Part shown: positions 1 through 10,500 of the stretch, one piece after another
How positions within the stretch are numbered: position 1 is the stretch's first letter
How the letters are laid out: each line of letters starts with the position of its first letter
Assembly (NCBI RefSeq): GCF_029227915.1
Contig: NC_079886.1
Location: 27,630,501-27,694,500 of the forward strand
Length of the DNA: 64,000 bases
DNA from: Hydractinia symbiolongicarpus
Lineage: Eukaryota; Cnidaria; Hydrozoa; Anthoathecata; Hydractiniidae
Reading direction: 5' to 3'
Notes under the pieces: model-generated
Seen by the model: the letters and a program-made list of their open reading frames with translations, nothing else
Told to the model about the DNA's origin: nothing
The model's database searches: none
Translations under genes and position numbers: made by a program

Positions 1-3
1 ACA

Positions 4-17
4 TTCGACTATACGGG
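4..17 (+). promoter_or_regulatory. CENP-B-box-like motif, one base short (exemplar of many)
   Basis: The site reads TTCG-ACT-A-TA-CGGG. The mammalian CENP-B box core is TTCG, four bases, A, two bases, CGGG. All nine essential bases are present in order, but the first spacer is three bases instead of four. The same motif recurs in monomers that have CATTCGACTATACGGG, and is densest at 1-8 kb and 47-64 kb. It is lost in monomers starting CTTTTGACTA or CTTGTGACTA (no TTCG) and in the ACGGCC subtype of the 8-46 kb region (no CGGG). Whether any protein binds is unknown; a chance match is possible. Confidence 0.35.
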
Positions 18-22
18 CCAAG

Positions 23-47
23 CCCGCGATTTACGGGAAATCGCGGG
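23..47. repeat. GC-rich dyad in the monomer, perfect 10-bp arms
   Basis: Arms CCCGCGATTT (23-32) and AAATCGCGGG (38-47) are perfect reverse complements around a 5-base loop, ACGGG. The same perfect form occurs near 1241 and 7136. The more common subtype has CCCGGGATTT on the left, which leaves one G-G mismatch in the stem. It could extrude as a hairpin or act as a dyad binding site; neither is shown by sequence alone. Confidence 0.85.
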
Positions 48-90
48 TTTTCGTTTGCCGGCGATTAAACTTCTTTTATTCAGCGTCTCA

Positions 91-112
91 TCAAAAATGA
101 AATCATTTTTGA
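91..112. repeat. A/T-rich near-palindrome in the monomer
   Basis: TCAAAAATGA (91-100) and TCATTTTTGA (103-112) are perfect 10-bp inverted arms separated by AA. This form is present in a large share of monomers. Variants with AAAAACGAAATTA or AAGAATGAAATCG break it at two or more positions without compensation. The 3.56 kb insertion entered exactly inside this palindrome. Confidence 0.85.
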
Positions 113-2294
113 AAACTACAAGTCTCATGCGTTTTAGTGGTGAAAATATAATTTAAAGAATCGTTCGGGAAATGAGTTTACTCCCTGCGTACTTTCTTTG
201 TATACTTTTGACCATACAGGCCGGTTCCGGGATTTAGGGGAAATCGCGGGTTTTCGTTTGCCGGAGATTAAACTCCTTTTATTCAGCGTCTCATCAAAAA
301 TGAAATCATTTTTAAAAACTACAAGTCTCATGCGTTTTAGTGGTGAAAAAATAATTTAAAGAATCCTTCGGGAAATGAGTTTACTCCCTGGGTACTTTCT
401 TTGTATACTTTTGACTATACGGGCCAAGCCCGTGATTTACGGGAAATCGCGAGTTTTCGTTTGCCGGAGATTAAACACCTTTTATTCAGCGGCTCATCAA
501 GAATGAAATCGTTTTTAAAAACTACAAGTCTCATGCGTTTTAGTGGTGAAAAAATAATTTAAAAAATCATTCGGAAAATGAGTTTACTCCCTGGGTACTT
601 TCTTTGTATAGATTCGACTATACGGGCCGAGTCCGGGATATACGGGAAAGCGCGGGTTTTCGTTTGCCGGCGATTAAACTCCTTTTATTCAGCGTCTCAT
701 CAAAAATGAAATCAGTTTTAAAAACTACAAGTCTCATGCGTTTTAGTGGTGAAAAAATAATTTAAAGAATCGTTCGGGAAATGAGTTTCCCCCCTGGGTA
801 CTTTCTTTGTATACTTGTGACTATACGGGCCGAAATCGGGATTTACGGGAAATCGCGGGTTTTCGTTTGCCGGCGATTAAACTCCTTTTATTCAGGGTCT
901 CATCAAAAATGAAATCGTTTTTAAAAACTACAAGTCTCATGCGTTTTTGTGGTGAAAAAATAATTTAAAGAATCGTTCGGGAAATGAGTTTTCTCCCTGG
1001 GTACTTTTTTTGTATACTTGGGACTATACGGGCCGAGTCCGGGATTTACGGGAAATCGCGAGTTTTCGTTTGCCGGAGATTAAACACCTTTTATTCAGCG
1101 TCTCATCAAGAATGAAATCGCTTTTATAAACTACAAGTCTTATGCGTTTTAGTGGTAAAAAATTAATTTAAAAAATCGTTCGGGAAATGAGTTTACTCCC
1201 TGGGTACTTTCTTTGTATACATTCGACTATACGGGCCAAGCCCGCGATTTACGGGAAATCGCGGGTTTTCGTTTGCCGGCGATTAAACTTCTTTTATTCA
1301 GCGTCTCATCAAAAATGAAATCATTTTTGAAAACTACAAGTCTCATGCGGTTTAGTGGTGAAAATATAATTTAAAGAATCGTTCGGGAAATGAGTTTACT
1401 CCCTGCGTACTTTCTTTGTATACTTTTGACCATACAGGCCGGTTCCGGGATTTAGGGGAAATCGCGGGTTTTCGTTTGCCGGAGATTAAACTCCTTTTAT
1501 TCAGCGTCTCATCAAAAATGAAATCATTTTTAAAAACTACAAGTCTCATGCGTTTTAGTGGTGAAAAAATAATTTAAAGAATCCTTCGGGAAATGAGTTT
1601 ACTCCCTGGGTACTTTCTTTGTATACTTTTGACTATACGGGCCAAGCCCGTGATTTACGGGAAATCGCGAGTTTTCGTTTGCCGGAGATTAAACACCTTT
1701 TATTCAGCGGCTCATCAAGAATGAAATCGTTTTTAAAAACTACAAGTCTCATGCGTTTTAGTGGTGAAAAAATAATTTAAAAAATCATTCGGAAAATGAG
1801 TTTACTCCCTGGGTACTTTCTTTGTATACATTCGACTATACGGGCCGAGTCCGGGATATACGGGAAAGCGCGGGTTTTCGTTTGCCGGCGATTAAACTCC
1901 TTTTATTCAGCGTCTCATCAAAAATGAAATCAGTTTTAAAAACTACAAGTCTCATGCGTTTTAGTGGTGAAAAAATAATTTAAAGAATCGTTCGGGAAAT
2001 GAGTTTCCCCCCTGGGTACTTTCTTTGTATACTTGTGACTATACGGGCCGAAATCGGGATTTACGGGAAATCGCGGGTTTTCGTTTGCCGGCGATTAAAC
2101 TCCTTTTATTCAGGGTCTCATCAAAAATGAAATCGTTTTTAAAAACTACAAGTCTCATGCGTTTTTGTGGTGAAAAAATAATTTAAAAAATCGTTCTGGA
2201 AATGAGTTTACTCCCTGGGTACTTTCTTTGTATACATTCGACTATACGGGCCAAGCCCGGGATTTACGGGAAATCGCGGGTTTTCGTTTGCCGG

Positions 2295-3106
2295 CGATTA
2301 AACTCTTTTTATTCAGCGTCTCATCAAAAATGAAATCATTTTTGAAAACTACAAGTCTCATGCGTCTTGGTGGTGAAAAAATAATTTAAAGAATCCTTCG
2401 GGAAATGAGTTTACTCCCTGGGTACTTTCTTTGTATACTTTTGACTATACGGGCCAAGCCCGGGATTTACGGGAAATCGCGAGTTTTCGTTTGCCGGAGA
2501 TTAAACACCTTTTATTCAGCGGCTCATCAAGAATGAAATCGTTTTTAAAAACTACAAGTCTCATGCGTTTTAGTGGTGAAAAAATAATTTAAAAAATCAT
2601 TCGGAAAATGAGTTTACTCCCTGGGTACTTTCTTTGTATAGATTCGACTATACGGGCCGAGTCCGGGATATACGGGAAAGCGCGGGTTTTCGTTTGCCGG
2701 CGATTAAACTCTTTTTATTCAGCGTCTCATCAAAAATGAAATCATTTTTGAAAACTACAAGTCTCATGCGTCTTGGTGGTGAAAAAATAATTTAAAGAAT
2801 CCTTCGGGAAATGAGTTTACTCCCTGGGTACTTTCTTTGTATACTTTTGACTATACGGGCCAAGCCCGGGATTTACGGGAAATCGCGAGTTTTCGTTTGC
2901 CGGAGATTAAACACCTTTTATTCAGCGGCTCATCAAGAATGAAATCGTTTTTAAAAACTACAAGTCTCATGCGTTTTAGTGGTGAAAAAATAATTTAAAG
3001 AATCGTTCGGGAAATGAGTTTCCCCCCTGGGTACTTTCTTTGTATACTTGTGACTATACGGGCCGAAATCGGGATTTACGGGAAATCGCGGGTTTTCGTT
3101 TGCCGG
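2295..3106 (+). repeat. Dimer (406 bp) tandem duplication
   Basis: 2295-2700 and 2701-3106 match at an offset of 406 bp, two monomers. Both carry the uncommon GCGTCTTGGTGG variant (near 2363 and 2769). The variant recurs once more near 3375 in a following monomer. Confidence 0.85.
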
Positions 3107-3550
3107 CGATTAAACTCCTTTTATTCAGGGTCTCATCAAAAATGAAATCGTTTTTAAAAACTACAAGTCTCATGCGTTTTTGTGGTGAAAAAATAATTTA
3201 AAGAATCGTTCGGGAAATGAGTTTTCTCCCTGGGTACTTTTTTTGTATACTTGTGATTATACGGGCCGAGTCCGGGATTTACGGGAAATCGCGGGTTTTC
3301 GTTTGCCGGCGATTAAACTCTTTTTATTCAGCGTCTCATCAAAAATGAAATCATTTTTGAAAACTACAAGACTCATGCGTCTTGGTGGTAAAAAAATAAT
3401 TTAAAAAATCGTTCTGGAAATGAGTTTACTCCCTGGGTACTTTCTTTGTATACATTCGACTATACGGGCCAAGCCCGGGATTTACGGGAAATCGCGGGTT
3501 TTCGTTTGCCGGCGATTAAACTTCTTTTATTCAGCGTCTCATCAAAAATG

Positions 3551-3557
3551 AAATCAT
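3551..3557 (+). repeat. Left target-site duplication AAATCAT
   Basis: AAATCAT here and again at 3964-3970 brackets the only non-satellite segment. Removing the insert and one copy restores an uninterrupted monomer that reads AAAATGAAATCATTTTTG across the join. Confidence 0.8.
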
Positions 3558-3572
3558 CATCATCATCATCAT
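3555..3572 (+). repeat. (CAT)6 microsatellite at the insertion edge
   Basis: Six CAT units, the first belonging to the satellite target. On the minus strand this is (ATG)n at the end of the insert. Short-unit tails such as this are typical of the 3' ends of some non-LTR retrotransposons (RTE-like) and their SINEs. It could instead be local slippage on the CAT of the target. Confidence 0.8.
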
Positions 3573-3963
3573 GTATTTGGTTCCATTATTTACAAATGGT
3601 TCTTCTCCATAAAAAAAAATAAAAAAAGAGAAAAGGTTAAAAGTTATTTGCAAATAAGTTATGATAAATTTATACATATAATACAATTAATAAAATACTA
3701 TAAAATCCTACACTTAAGATAAGTCAAGACACATGGTAATTGGAACAGAACGCTGAGAAAAGGCTGAAAAAAGGGAGACAAAAGAAAATTGGAACGTGGA
3801 AAAAGTAGAAGACAAAAGTGCATGAGTTCACCAATTAAATTGTAGCTTAAATAGATTGAATAAAATAGACATAAGTAGGCACATGTTGCTAAGTAAATTG
3901 GGGTAGTAGACACCAGGACGCTAAACCACAAAAGATATATATAAAATATATCTTTTTTGAAAA
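3558..3963 (-). mobile_element. 406-bp AT-rich insertion, probable 5'-truncated non-LTR element
   Basis: This is the only segment unrelated to the satellite monomer. It is AT-rich, has no terminal inverted repeats and is flanked by a 7-bp duplication AAATCAT. Read on the minus strand, it ends in (ATG)5 directly against the duplicated target. Short size, a simple-repeat 3' tail and a target duplication are the hallmarks of a 5'-truncated LINE or a SINE. I see no convincing Pol III A or B box and no recognisable reverse transcriptase or endonuclease sequence, so the family is unassigned. A 90-codon open frame on the minus strand (3698-3970) is hydrophobic, low in complexity, runs into the flanking target site and is probably chance. 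The insert length equals two 203-bp monomers, probably by coincidence. Confidence 0.65.
3930..3956. repeat. 11-bp perfect hairpin inside the insertion
   Basis: AAAAGATATAT (3930-3940) and ATATATCTTTT (3946-3956) are perfect inverted arms around ATAAA. It lies near the + strand right end of the insertion, that is, near its 5' end in the inferred sense orientation. It is not followed by a CTRR end, so it is not a Helitron terminus. Confidence 0.8.
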
Positions 3964-3970
3964 AAATCAT
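3964..3970 (+). repeat. Right target-site duplication AAATCAT
   Basis: This is the second copy of the 7-bp target. The satellite monomer resumes immediately afterwards with TTTTGAAAACTACAAG in the same register that was broken at 3557. Confidence 0.8.
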
Positions 3971-6900
3971 TTTTGAAAACTACAAGTCTCATGCGTTTTA
4001 GTGGTGAAAATATAATTTAAAGAATCGTTCGGGAAATAAGTTAACTCCCTGCGTACTTTGTTTGTATACTTTTAACTATACGGGCCGGTTCCGGGATTTA
4101 GGGGAAATCGTGGGTTTTCGTTTGCCGTTGAATAAACTCCTTTTATTCAGCGTCTCATCAAAAATGAAATCAGTTTTAAAAACTACAAGTCTCATGCGTT
4201 TTAGTGGTGAAAAAATAATTTAAAAAATCATTCGGAAAATGAGTTTACTCCCTGGGTACTTTCTTTGTATACATTCGACTATACCGGCCGAGTCCGGGAT
4301 ATACGGGAAAGCGCGGGTTTTCGTTTGCCGGCGATTAAACTCCTTTTATTCAGCGTCTCATCAAAAATGAAATCAGTTTTAAAAACTACAAGTCTCATGC
4401 GTTTTAGTGGTGAAAAAATAATTTAAAGAATCGTTCGGGAAATGAGTTTTCCCCCTGGGTACTTTCTTTGTATACTTGTGACTATACGGGCCGAAATCGG
4501 GATTTACGGGAAATCGCGGGTTTTCGTTTGCCGGCGATTAAACTCCTTTTATTCAGCGTCTCATCAAAAATGAAATCTTTTTTGAAAACTACAAGTCTCA
4601 TGCGTTTTAGTGGTGAAAATATAATTTAAAGAATCGTTCGGGAAATAAGTTAACTCCCTGCGTACTTTGTTTGTATACTTTTGACTATACGGGCCGGTTC
4701 CGGGATTTAGGGGAAATCGTGGGTTTTCGTTTGCCGTTGAATAAACTCCTTTTATTCAGCGTCTCATCAAAAATGAAATCATTTTTGAAAACTACAAGTC
4801 TCATGCGTTTTAGTGGTGAAAAAATAATTTAAAAAATCGTTCGGAAAATGAGTTTACTCCCTGGGTACTTTCTTTGTATACATTCGACTATACGGGCCAA
4901 GTCCGGGATATACGGGAAAGCGCGGGTTTTCGTTTGCCGGCGATTAAACTCCTTTTATTCAGCGTCTCATCAAAAATGAAATCAGTTTTAAAAACTACAA
5001 GTCTCATGCGTTTTAGTGGTGAAAATATAATTTAAAAAATCATTCGGAAAATGAGTTTACTCCCTGGGTACTTTCTTTGTATACATTCGACTATACGGGC
5101 CGAGTCCGGGATATACGGGAAAGCGCGGGTTTTCGTTTGCCGGCGATTAAACTCCTTTTATTCAGCGTCTCATCAAAAATGAAATCAGTTTTAAAAACTA
5201 CAAGTCTTATGCGTTTTAGTGGTGAAAAAATAATTTAAAGAATCGTTCGGGAAATGAGTTTTCCCCCTGGGTACTTTCTTTGTATACTTGTGACTATACG
5301 GGCCGAAATCGGGATTTACGTGAAATCGCGGGTTTTCGTTTGCCGGCGATTAAACTCCTTTTATTCAGCGTCTCATCAAAAATGAAATCAGTTTTAAAAA
5401 CTACAAGTCTCATGCGTTTTTGTGGTGAAAAAATAATTTAAAGAATCGTTCGGGAAATGAGTTTTCTCCCTGGGTACTTTTTTTGTATACTTGTGACTAT
5501 ACGGGCCGAGTCCGGGATTTACGGGAAATCGCGGGTTTTCGTTTGCCGGCGATTAAACTCTTTTTATTCAGCGTCTCATCAAAAATGAAATCATTTTTGA
5601 AAACTACAAGTCTCATGCGTCTTAGTGGTAAAAAAATAATTTAAAAAATCGTTCTGGAAATGAGTTTACTCCCTGGGTACTTTCTTTGTATACATTCGAC
5701 TATACGGGCCAAGCCCGGGATTTACGGGAAATCGCGGGTTTTCGTTTGCCGGCGATTAAACTTCTTTTATTCAGCGTCTCATCAAAAATGAAATCATTTT
5801 TGAAAACTACAAGTCTCATGCGTTTTAGTGGTGAAAATATAATTTAAAGAATCGTTCGGCAAAAAAGTTAACTCCCTGCGTACTTTGTTTGTATACTTTT
5901 GACTATACGGGCCGGTTCCGGGATTTAGGGGAAATCGTGGGTTTTCGTTTGCCGTTGAATAAACTCCTTTTATTCAGCGTCTCATCAAAAATGAAATCAT
6001 TTTTGAAAACTACAAGTCTCATGCGTTTTAGTGGTGAAAAAATAATTTAAAAAATCGTTCGGAAAATGAGTTTACTCCCTTTGTATTTTCTTTGTATACA
6101 TTCGACTATACGGGCCGAGTCCGGGATATACGGGAAAGCGCGGGTTTTCGTTTGCCGGCGATTAAACTCCTTTTATTCAGCGTCTCATCAAAAATGAAAT
6201 CAGTTTTAAAAACTACAAGTCTCATGCGTTTTAGTGGTGAAAAAATAATTTAAAGAATCGTTCGGGAAATGAGTTTTCTCCCTGGGTACTTTCTTTGTAT
6301 GCTTGTGACTATACGGGCCGAGTCCGGGATTTACGGGAAATCGCGGGTTTTCGTTTGCCGGCGATTAAACTCCTTTTATTCAGCGTCTCATTAAAAATGA
6401 AATCATTTTTGAAAACTACAAGTCTCATGCGTCTTAGTGGTGAAAATATAATTTAAAGAATCGTTCGGGAAAAGAGTTTACTCCCTGCGTACTTTCTTTG
6501 TATACTTTGGACCATACGGGCCAAGCCCGCGATTTACGGGAAATCGCGGGTTTTCGTTTGACGGAGATTAAACTCCTTTTATTCAGCGTCTCATCAAAAA
6601 TGAAATCATTTTTGAAAACTACAAGTCTCATGCGTTTTAGTGGTGAAAAAATAATTTAAAGAATCCTTCGGGAAATAAGTTTACTCCCTGGGTACTTTCT
6701 TTGTATACTTTTGACTATACGGGCCAAGCCCGGGATTTACAGGAACTCCCGGGTTTTCGTTTGCCGGCGATTAAACCCCTTTTATTCAGAGTCTCATCAA
6801 AAATGAAATCATTTTTGAAAACTACAAGTCTCATGCGTTTTAGTGGTGAAAAAATAATTTAAAGAATCTTTCGGGAAATGAGTTTACTCCCTGGGTAATT

Positions 6901-7500
6901 TCTTTGTATACATTCGACTATACGGGCCAAGCCCGGGATTTACGGGAAATCGCGGGTTTTCGTTTGCCGGAGATTAAACTCCTTTTATTCAGCGTCTCAT
7001 CAAGAATGAAATCGTTTTTGAAAATTACAAGTCTCATGCGTCTTAGTGGTAAAAAAATATTTTAAAAAATCGTTCGGGAAATAAGTTTACTCCCTGGGTA
7101 CTTTCTTTGTATACATTCGACTATACGGGCCAAGCCCGCGATTTACGGGAAATCGCGGGTTTTCGTTTGCCGGCGATTAAACTTCTTTTATTCAGCGTCT
7201 CATCAAAAATGAAATCATTTTTGAAAACTACAAGTCTCATGCGTTTTAGTGGTGAAAATATAATTTAAAGAATCGTTCGGGAAATGAGTTTACTCCCTGC
7301 GTACTTTCTTTGTATACTTTTGACCATACGGGCCGGTTCCGGGATTTAGGGGAAATCGCGGGTTTTCGTTTGCCGGAGATTAAACTCCTTTTATTCAGCG
7401 TCTCATCAAAAATGAAATCATTTTTGAAAACTACAAGTCTCATGCGTTTTAGTGGTGAAAAAATAATTTAACGAATCCTTCGGGAAATGAGTTCACTCCC
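3971..7500 (+). repeat. Left flank satellite block with mixed subtypes
   Basis: These are 203-bp monomers of mixed subtypes. A diagnostic variant, TTAACTCCCTGCG with GTTTGTATAC, recurs at 4041, 4650 and 5868, spaced 609 and 1218 bp (three and six monomers). The subtype with GGGATATACGGGAAAGCGCG recurs near 4297, 4905, 5108 and 6123. A four-monomer (812 bp) offset links the monomers near 6434 and 7246. No non-satellite sequence is present. Confidence 0.85.
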
Positions 7501-7509
7501 TGGGTACTT

Positions 7510-10500
7510 TCTTTGTATACATTCGACTATACGGGCCAAGCCCGGGATTTACGGGAAATCGCGAGTTTTCGTTTGCCGGAGATTAAACACCTTTTATTCA
7601 GCGGCTCATCAAGAATGAAATCGTTTTTAAAAACTACAAGTCTTATGCGTTTTAGTGGTAAAAAATTAATTTAAAAAAACGTTCGGGAAATGAGTTTACT
7701 CCTAGTTTACTTTCTTTGTATACATTCAACTATACGGGTCAAGTCCGGGATTTACGGGAAATCGCGGGTTTTCGTTTGCCGCTGATTAAACTCTTTTTAT
7801 TCAGCGTCTCATTAAAAATGAAATCATTTTTGAAAACTACAAGTCTAATGCGTCTTAGTGGTAAAAAAATAATTTAAAAAATCGTTCGGGAAATGAGTTT
7901 ACTCCCTGGGTACTTTCTTTGTATACATTCGACTATACGGGCCAAGCCCGGGATTTACGGGAAATCGCGGGTTTTCGTTTGCCGGCGATTAAACTTCTTT
8001 TATTCAGCGTCTCATCAAAAATGAAATCATTTTTGAAAACTACAAGTCTCATGCGTTTTAGTGGTGAAAATATAATTTAAAGAATCGTTCGGGAAATGAG
8101 TTTACTCACAGTTTACTTTCTTTGTATACATTCGACTATACGGCCAAGCCCGGGATTTACGGGAAATCGCGGGTTTTCGTTTGCCGGCGATTAAACTTCT
8201 TTTATTCAGCGTCTTATCAAAAACGAAATTATTTTTGAAAACTACAAGTCTCATGCGTTTTAGTAGTGAAAAATAATTTAAAGAATCGTTGGGGAAATGA
8301 GTTTACTCTCTGCGTACTTTCTTTGTATACTTTTGACTATACAGGCCAAGTCTGGGATTTACGGGAAATCGCAGGTTTTCGTTTGCCGGAGATTAAACTC
8401 CTTTTATTCAGCGTCTCATGAAGAATGAAATCGTTTTTGAAAACTAAAAGTCTTACGCGTTTTAGTGGTAAAAAATTAATTTAAAAAATCGTTCGGGAAA
8501 TGAGTTTACTCCCAGTTTACTTTCTTTGTATACATTCGACTATACGGCCAAGCCCGGGATTTACGGGAAATCGCGGGTTTTCGTTTGCCGGCGATTAAAC
8601 TTCTTTTATTCAGCGTCTCATCAAAAACGAAATTATTTTTGAAAACTACAAGTCTCATGCGTTTTAGTGGTGAAAAATAATTTAAAGAATCGTTCGGGAA
8701 ATGAGTTTACTCCCTGCGTACTTTCTTTGTATACTTTTGACTATACCGGCCGAGTCTGGGATTTAGGGGAAATCACGGGTTTTCGTTTGCCGGAGATTAA
8801 ACTCCTTTTATTCAGCGTCTCATCAAGAATGAAATCGTTTTTGAAAACTACAAGTCTTATGCGTTTTAGTGGTAAAAAATTAATTTAAAAAATCGTTCGG
8901 GAAATGAGTTTACTCCCAGTTTACTTTCTTTCTATACATTCGACTATACGGGTCATGCCGGGGATTTACGGGAACTCCCGGGTTTTCGTTTGCCGGCGAT
9001 TAAACTCCTTTTATTCAGCGTCTCATCAAAAATGAAATCATTTTTGAAAACTACAAGTCTCATGCGTTTTAGTGGTGAAAAAATAATTTAAAAAATCGTT
9101 CGGAAAATGAGTTTACTCCCTGGGTACTTTCTTTGTATACATTCGACTATACGGGCCAAGCCCGGGATTTACGGGAAATCGCGAGTTTTCGTTTGCCGGA
9201 GATTAAACACCTTTTATTCAGCGGCTCATCAAGAATGAAATCGTTTTTAAAAACTACAAGTCTTATGCGTTTTAGTGGTAAAAAATTAATTTAAAAAAAC
9301 TTTCGGAAAATGAGTTTACTCCTAGTTTACTTTCTTTGTATACATTCAACTATACGGGTCAAGTCCGGGATTTACGGGAAATCGCGGGTTTTCGTTTGCC
9401 GCTGATTAAACTCTTTTTATTCAGCGTCTCATCAAAAATGAAATCATTTTTGAAAACTACAAGTCTAATGCGTCTTAGTGGTAAAAAAATAATTTAAAAA
9501 ATCGTTCGGGAAATGAGTTTACTCCCTGGGTACTTTCTTTGTATACATTCGACTATACGGGCCAAGCCCGGGATTTACGGGAAATCGCGGGTTTTCGTTT
9601 GCCGGCGATTAAACTTCTTTTATTCAGCGTCTCATCAAAAATTAAATCATTTTTGAAAACTACAAGTCTCATGCGTTTTAGTGGTGAAAATATAATTTAA
9701 AGAATCGTTCGGGAAATGAGTTTACTCCCAGTTTACTTTCTTTGTATACATTCGACTATACGGCCAAGCCCGGGATTTACGGGAAATCGCGGGTTTTCGT
9801 TTGCCGGCGATTAAACTTCTTTTATTCAGCGTCTTATCAAAAACGAAATTATTTTTGAAAACTACAAGTCTCATGCGTTTTAGTAGTGAAAAATACTTTA
9901 AAGAATCGTTCGGGAAATGAGTTTACTCTCTGCGTACTTTCTTTGTATACTTTTGACTATACGGGCCAAGTCTGGGATTTACGGGAAATCGCAGGTTTTC
10001 GTTTGCCGGAGATTAAACTCCTTTTATTCAGCGTCTCATCAAGAATGAAATCGTTTTTGAAAACTACAAGTCTTACGCGTTTTAGTGGTAAAAAATTAAT
10101 TTAAAAAATCGTTCGGGAAATGAGTTTACTCCCAGTTTACTTTCTTTGTATACATTCGACTATACGGCCAAGCCCGGGATTTACGGGAAGTCGCGGGTTT
10201 TCGTTTGCCGGCGATTAAACTTCTTTTATTCAGCGTCTCATCAAAAATTAAATCATTTTTGAAAACTACAAGTCTCATGCGTTTTAGTGGTGAAAATATA
10301 ATTTAAAGAATCGTTCGGGAAATGAGTTTACTCCCAGTTTACTTTCTTTGTATACATTCGACTATACGGCCAAGCCCGGGATTTACGGGAAATCGCGGGT
10401 TTTCGTTTGCCGGCGATTAAACTTCTTTTATTCAGCGTCTTATCAAAAACGAAATTATTTTTGAAAACTACAAGTCTCATGCGTTTTAGTAGTGAAAAAT

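Larger units (their letters stand above)
1..203 (+). repeat. Exemplar satellite monomer (203 bp) with landmarks
   Basis: This first full monomer is used as a map. In order it contains TTCGACTATACGGG (4-17), a GC-rich dyad (23-47), the palindrome GCCGGC (57-62), an A/T-rich inverted repeat (91-112), an A/T-rich stretch around AATATAATTTAAAG (145-158) and the GAGTTTACTCCC box (175-186). GTATAC at the end overlaps the start of the next monomer at 204. A hand count gives 39 C and 40 G in 203 bases (about 39% G+C) and 15 CpG against about 7.7 expected. The length is close to one nucleosome plus linker, as is common for centromeric satellites. The phase chosen for the monomer start is arbitrary. 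Confidence 0.95.
1..2188 (+). repeat. Tandem duplication at six-monomer (1218 bp) register
   Basis: Bases 1-970 and 1219-2188 are nearly identical at an offset of 1218 bp, which is six 203-bp monomers. Only scattered differences are seen, for example GCGTTTTAG against GCGGTTTAG near 129/1347 and GTATAGATTC against GTATACATTC near 606/1824. The copies diverge at about 970/2188. The first copy starts at or before the window edge. Confidence 0.9.

Noticed and set aside
161-176. Heat-shock element in TTCGGGAA (TTC-nn-GAA)
   Set aside because: Only one inverted pair is present. The next unit reads GAG and the preceding GAA is spaced by three bases, so the three-unit element normally needed for HSF binding is absent.
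3558-3963. MITE, Helitron or tRNA-derived SINE as the identity of the insertion
   Set aside because: There are no terminal inverted repeats and no TC/CTRR ends, and the internal hairpin at 3930-3956 is in the wrong context for a Helitron. No convincing Pol III A or B box was seen. A truncated non-LTR element fits better but is not proven.
3698-3970. 90-codon minus-strand open frame in the insertion
   Set aside because: It starts inside the target-site duplication, is rich in Phe, Leu and Tyr, and shows no recognisable motif. It is probably a chance frame in AT-rich sequence.
134-7443. Repeated 65-codon minus-strand open frame (also at 47.6-49.9 kb)
   Set aside because: It is the reverse strand of the GGTTCCGGGATTTAGGGG monomer subtype, identical in each copy because the DNA is identical. 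It is useful only as a subtype marker.
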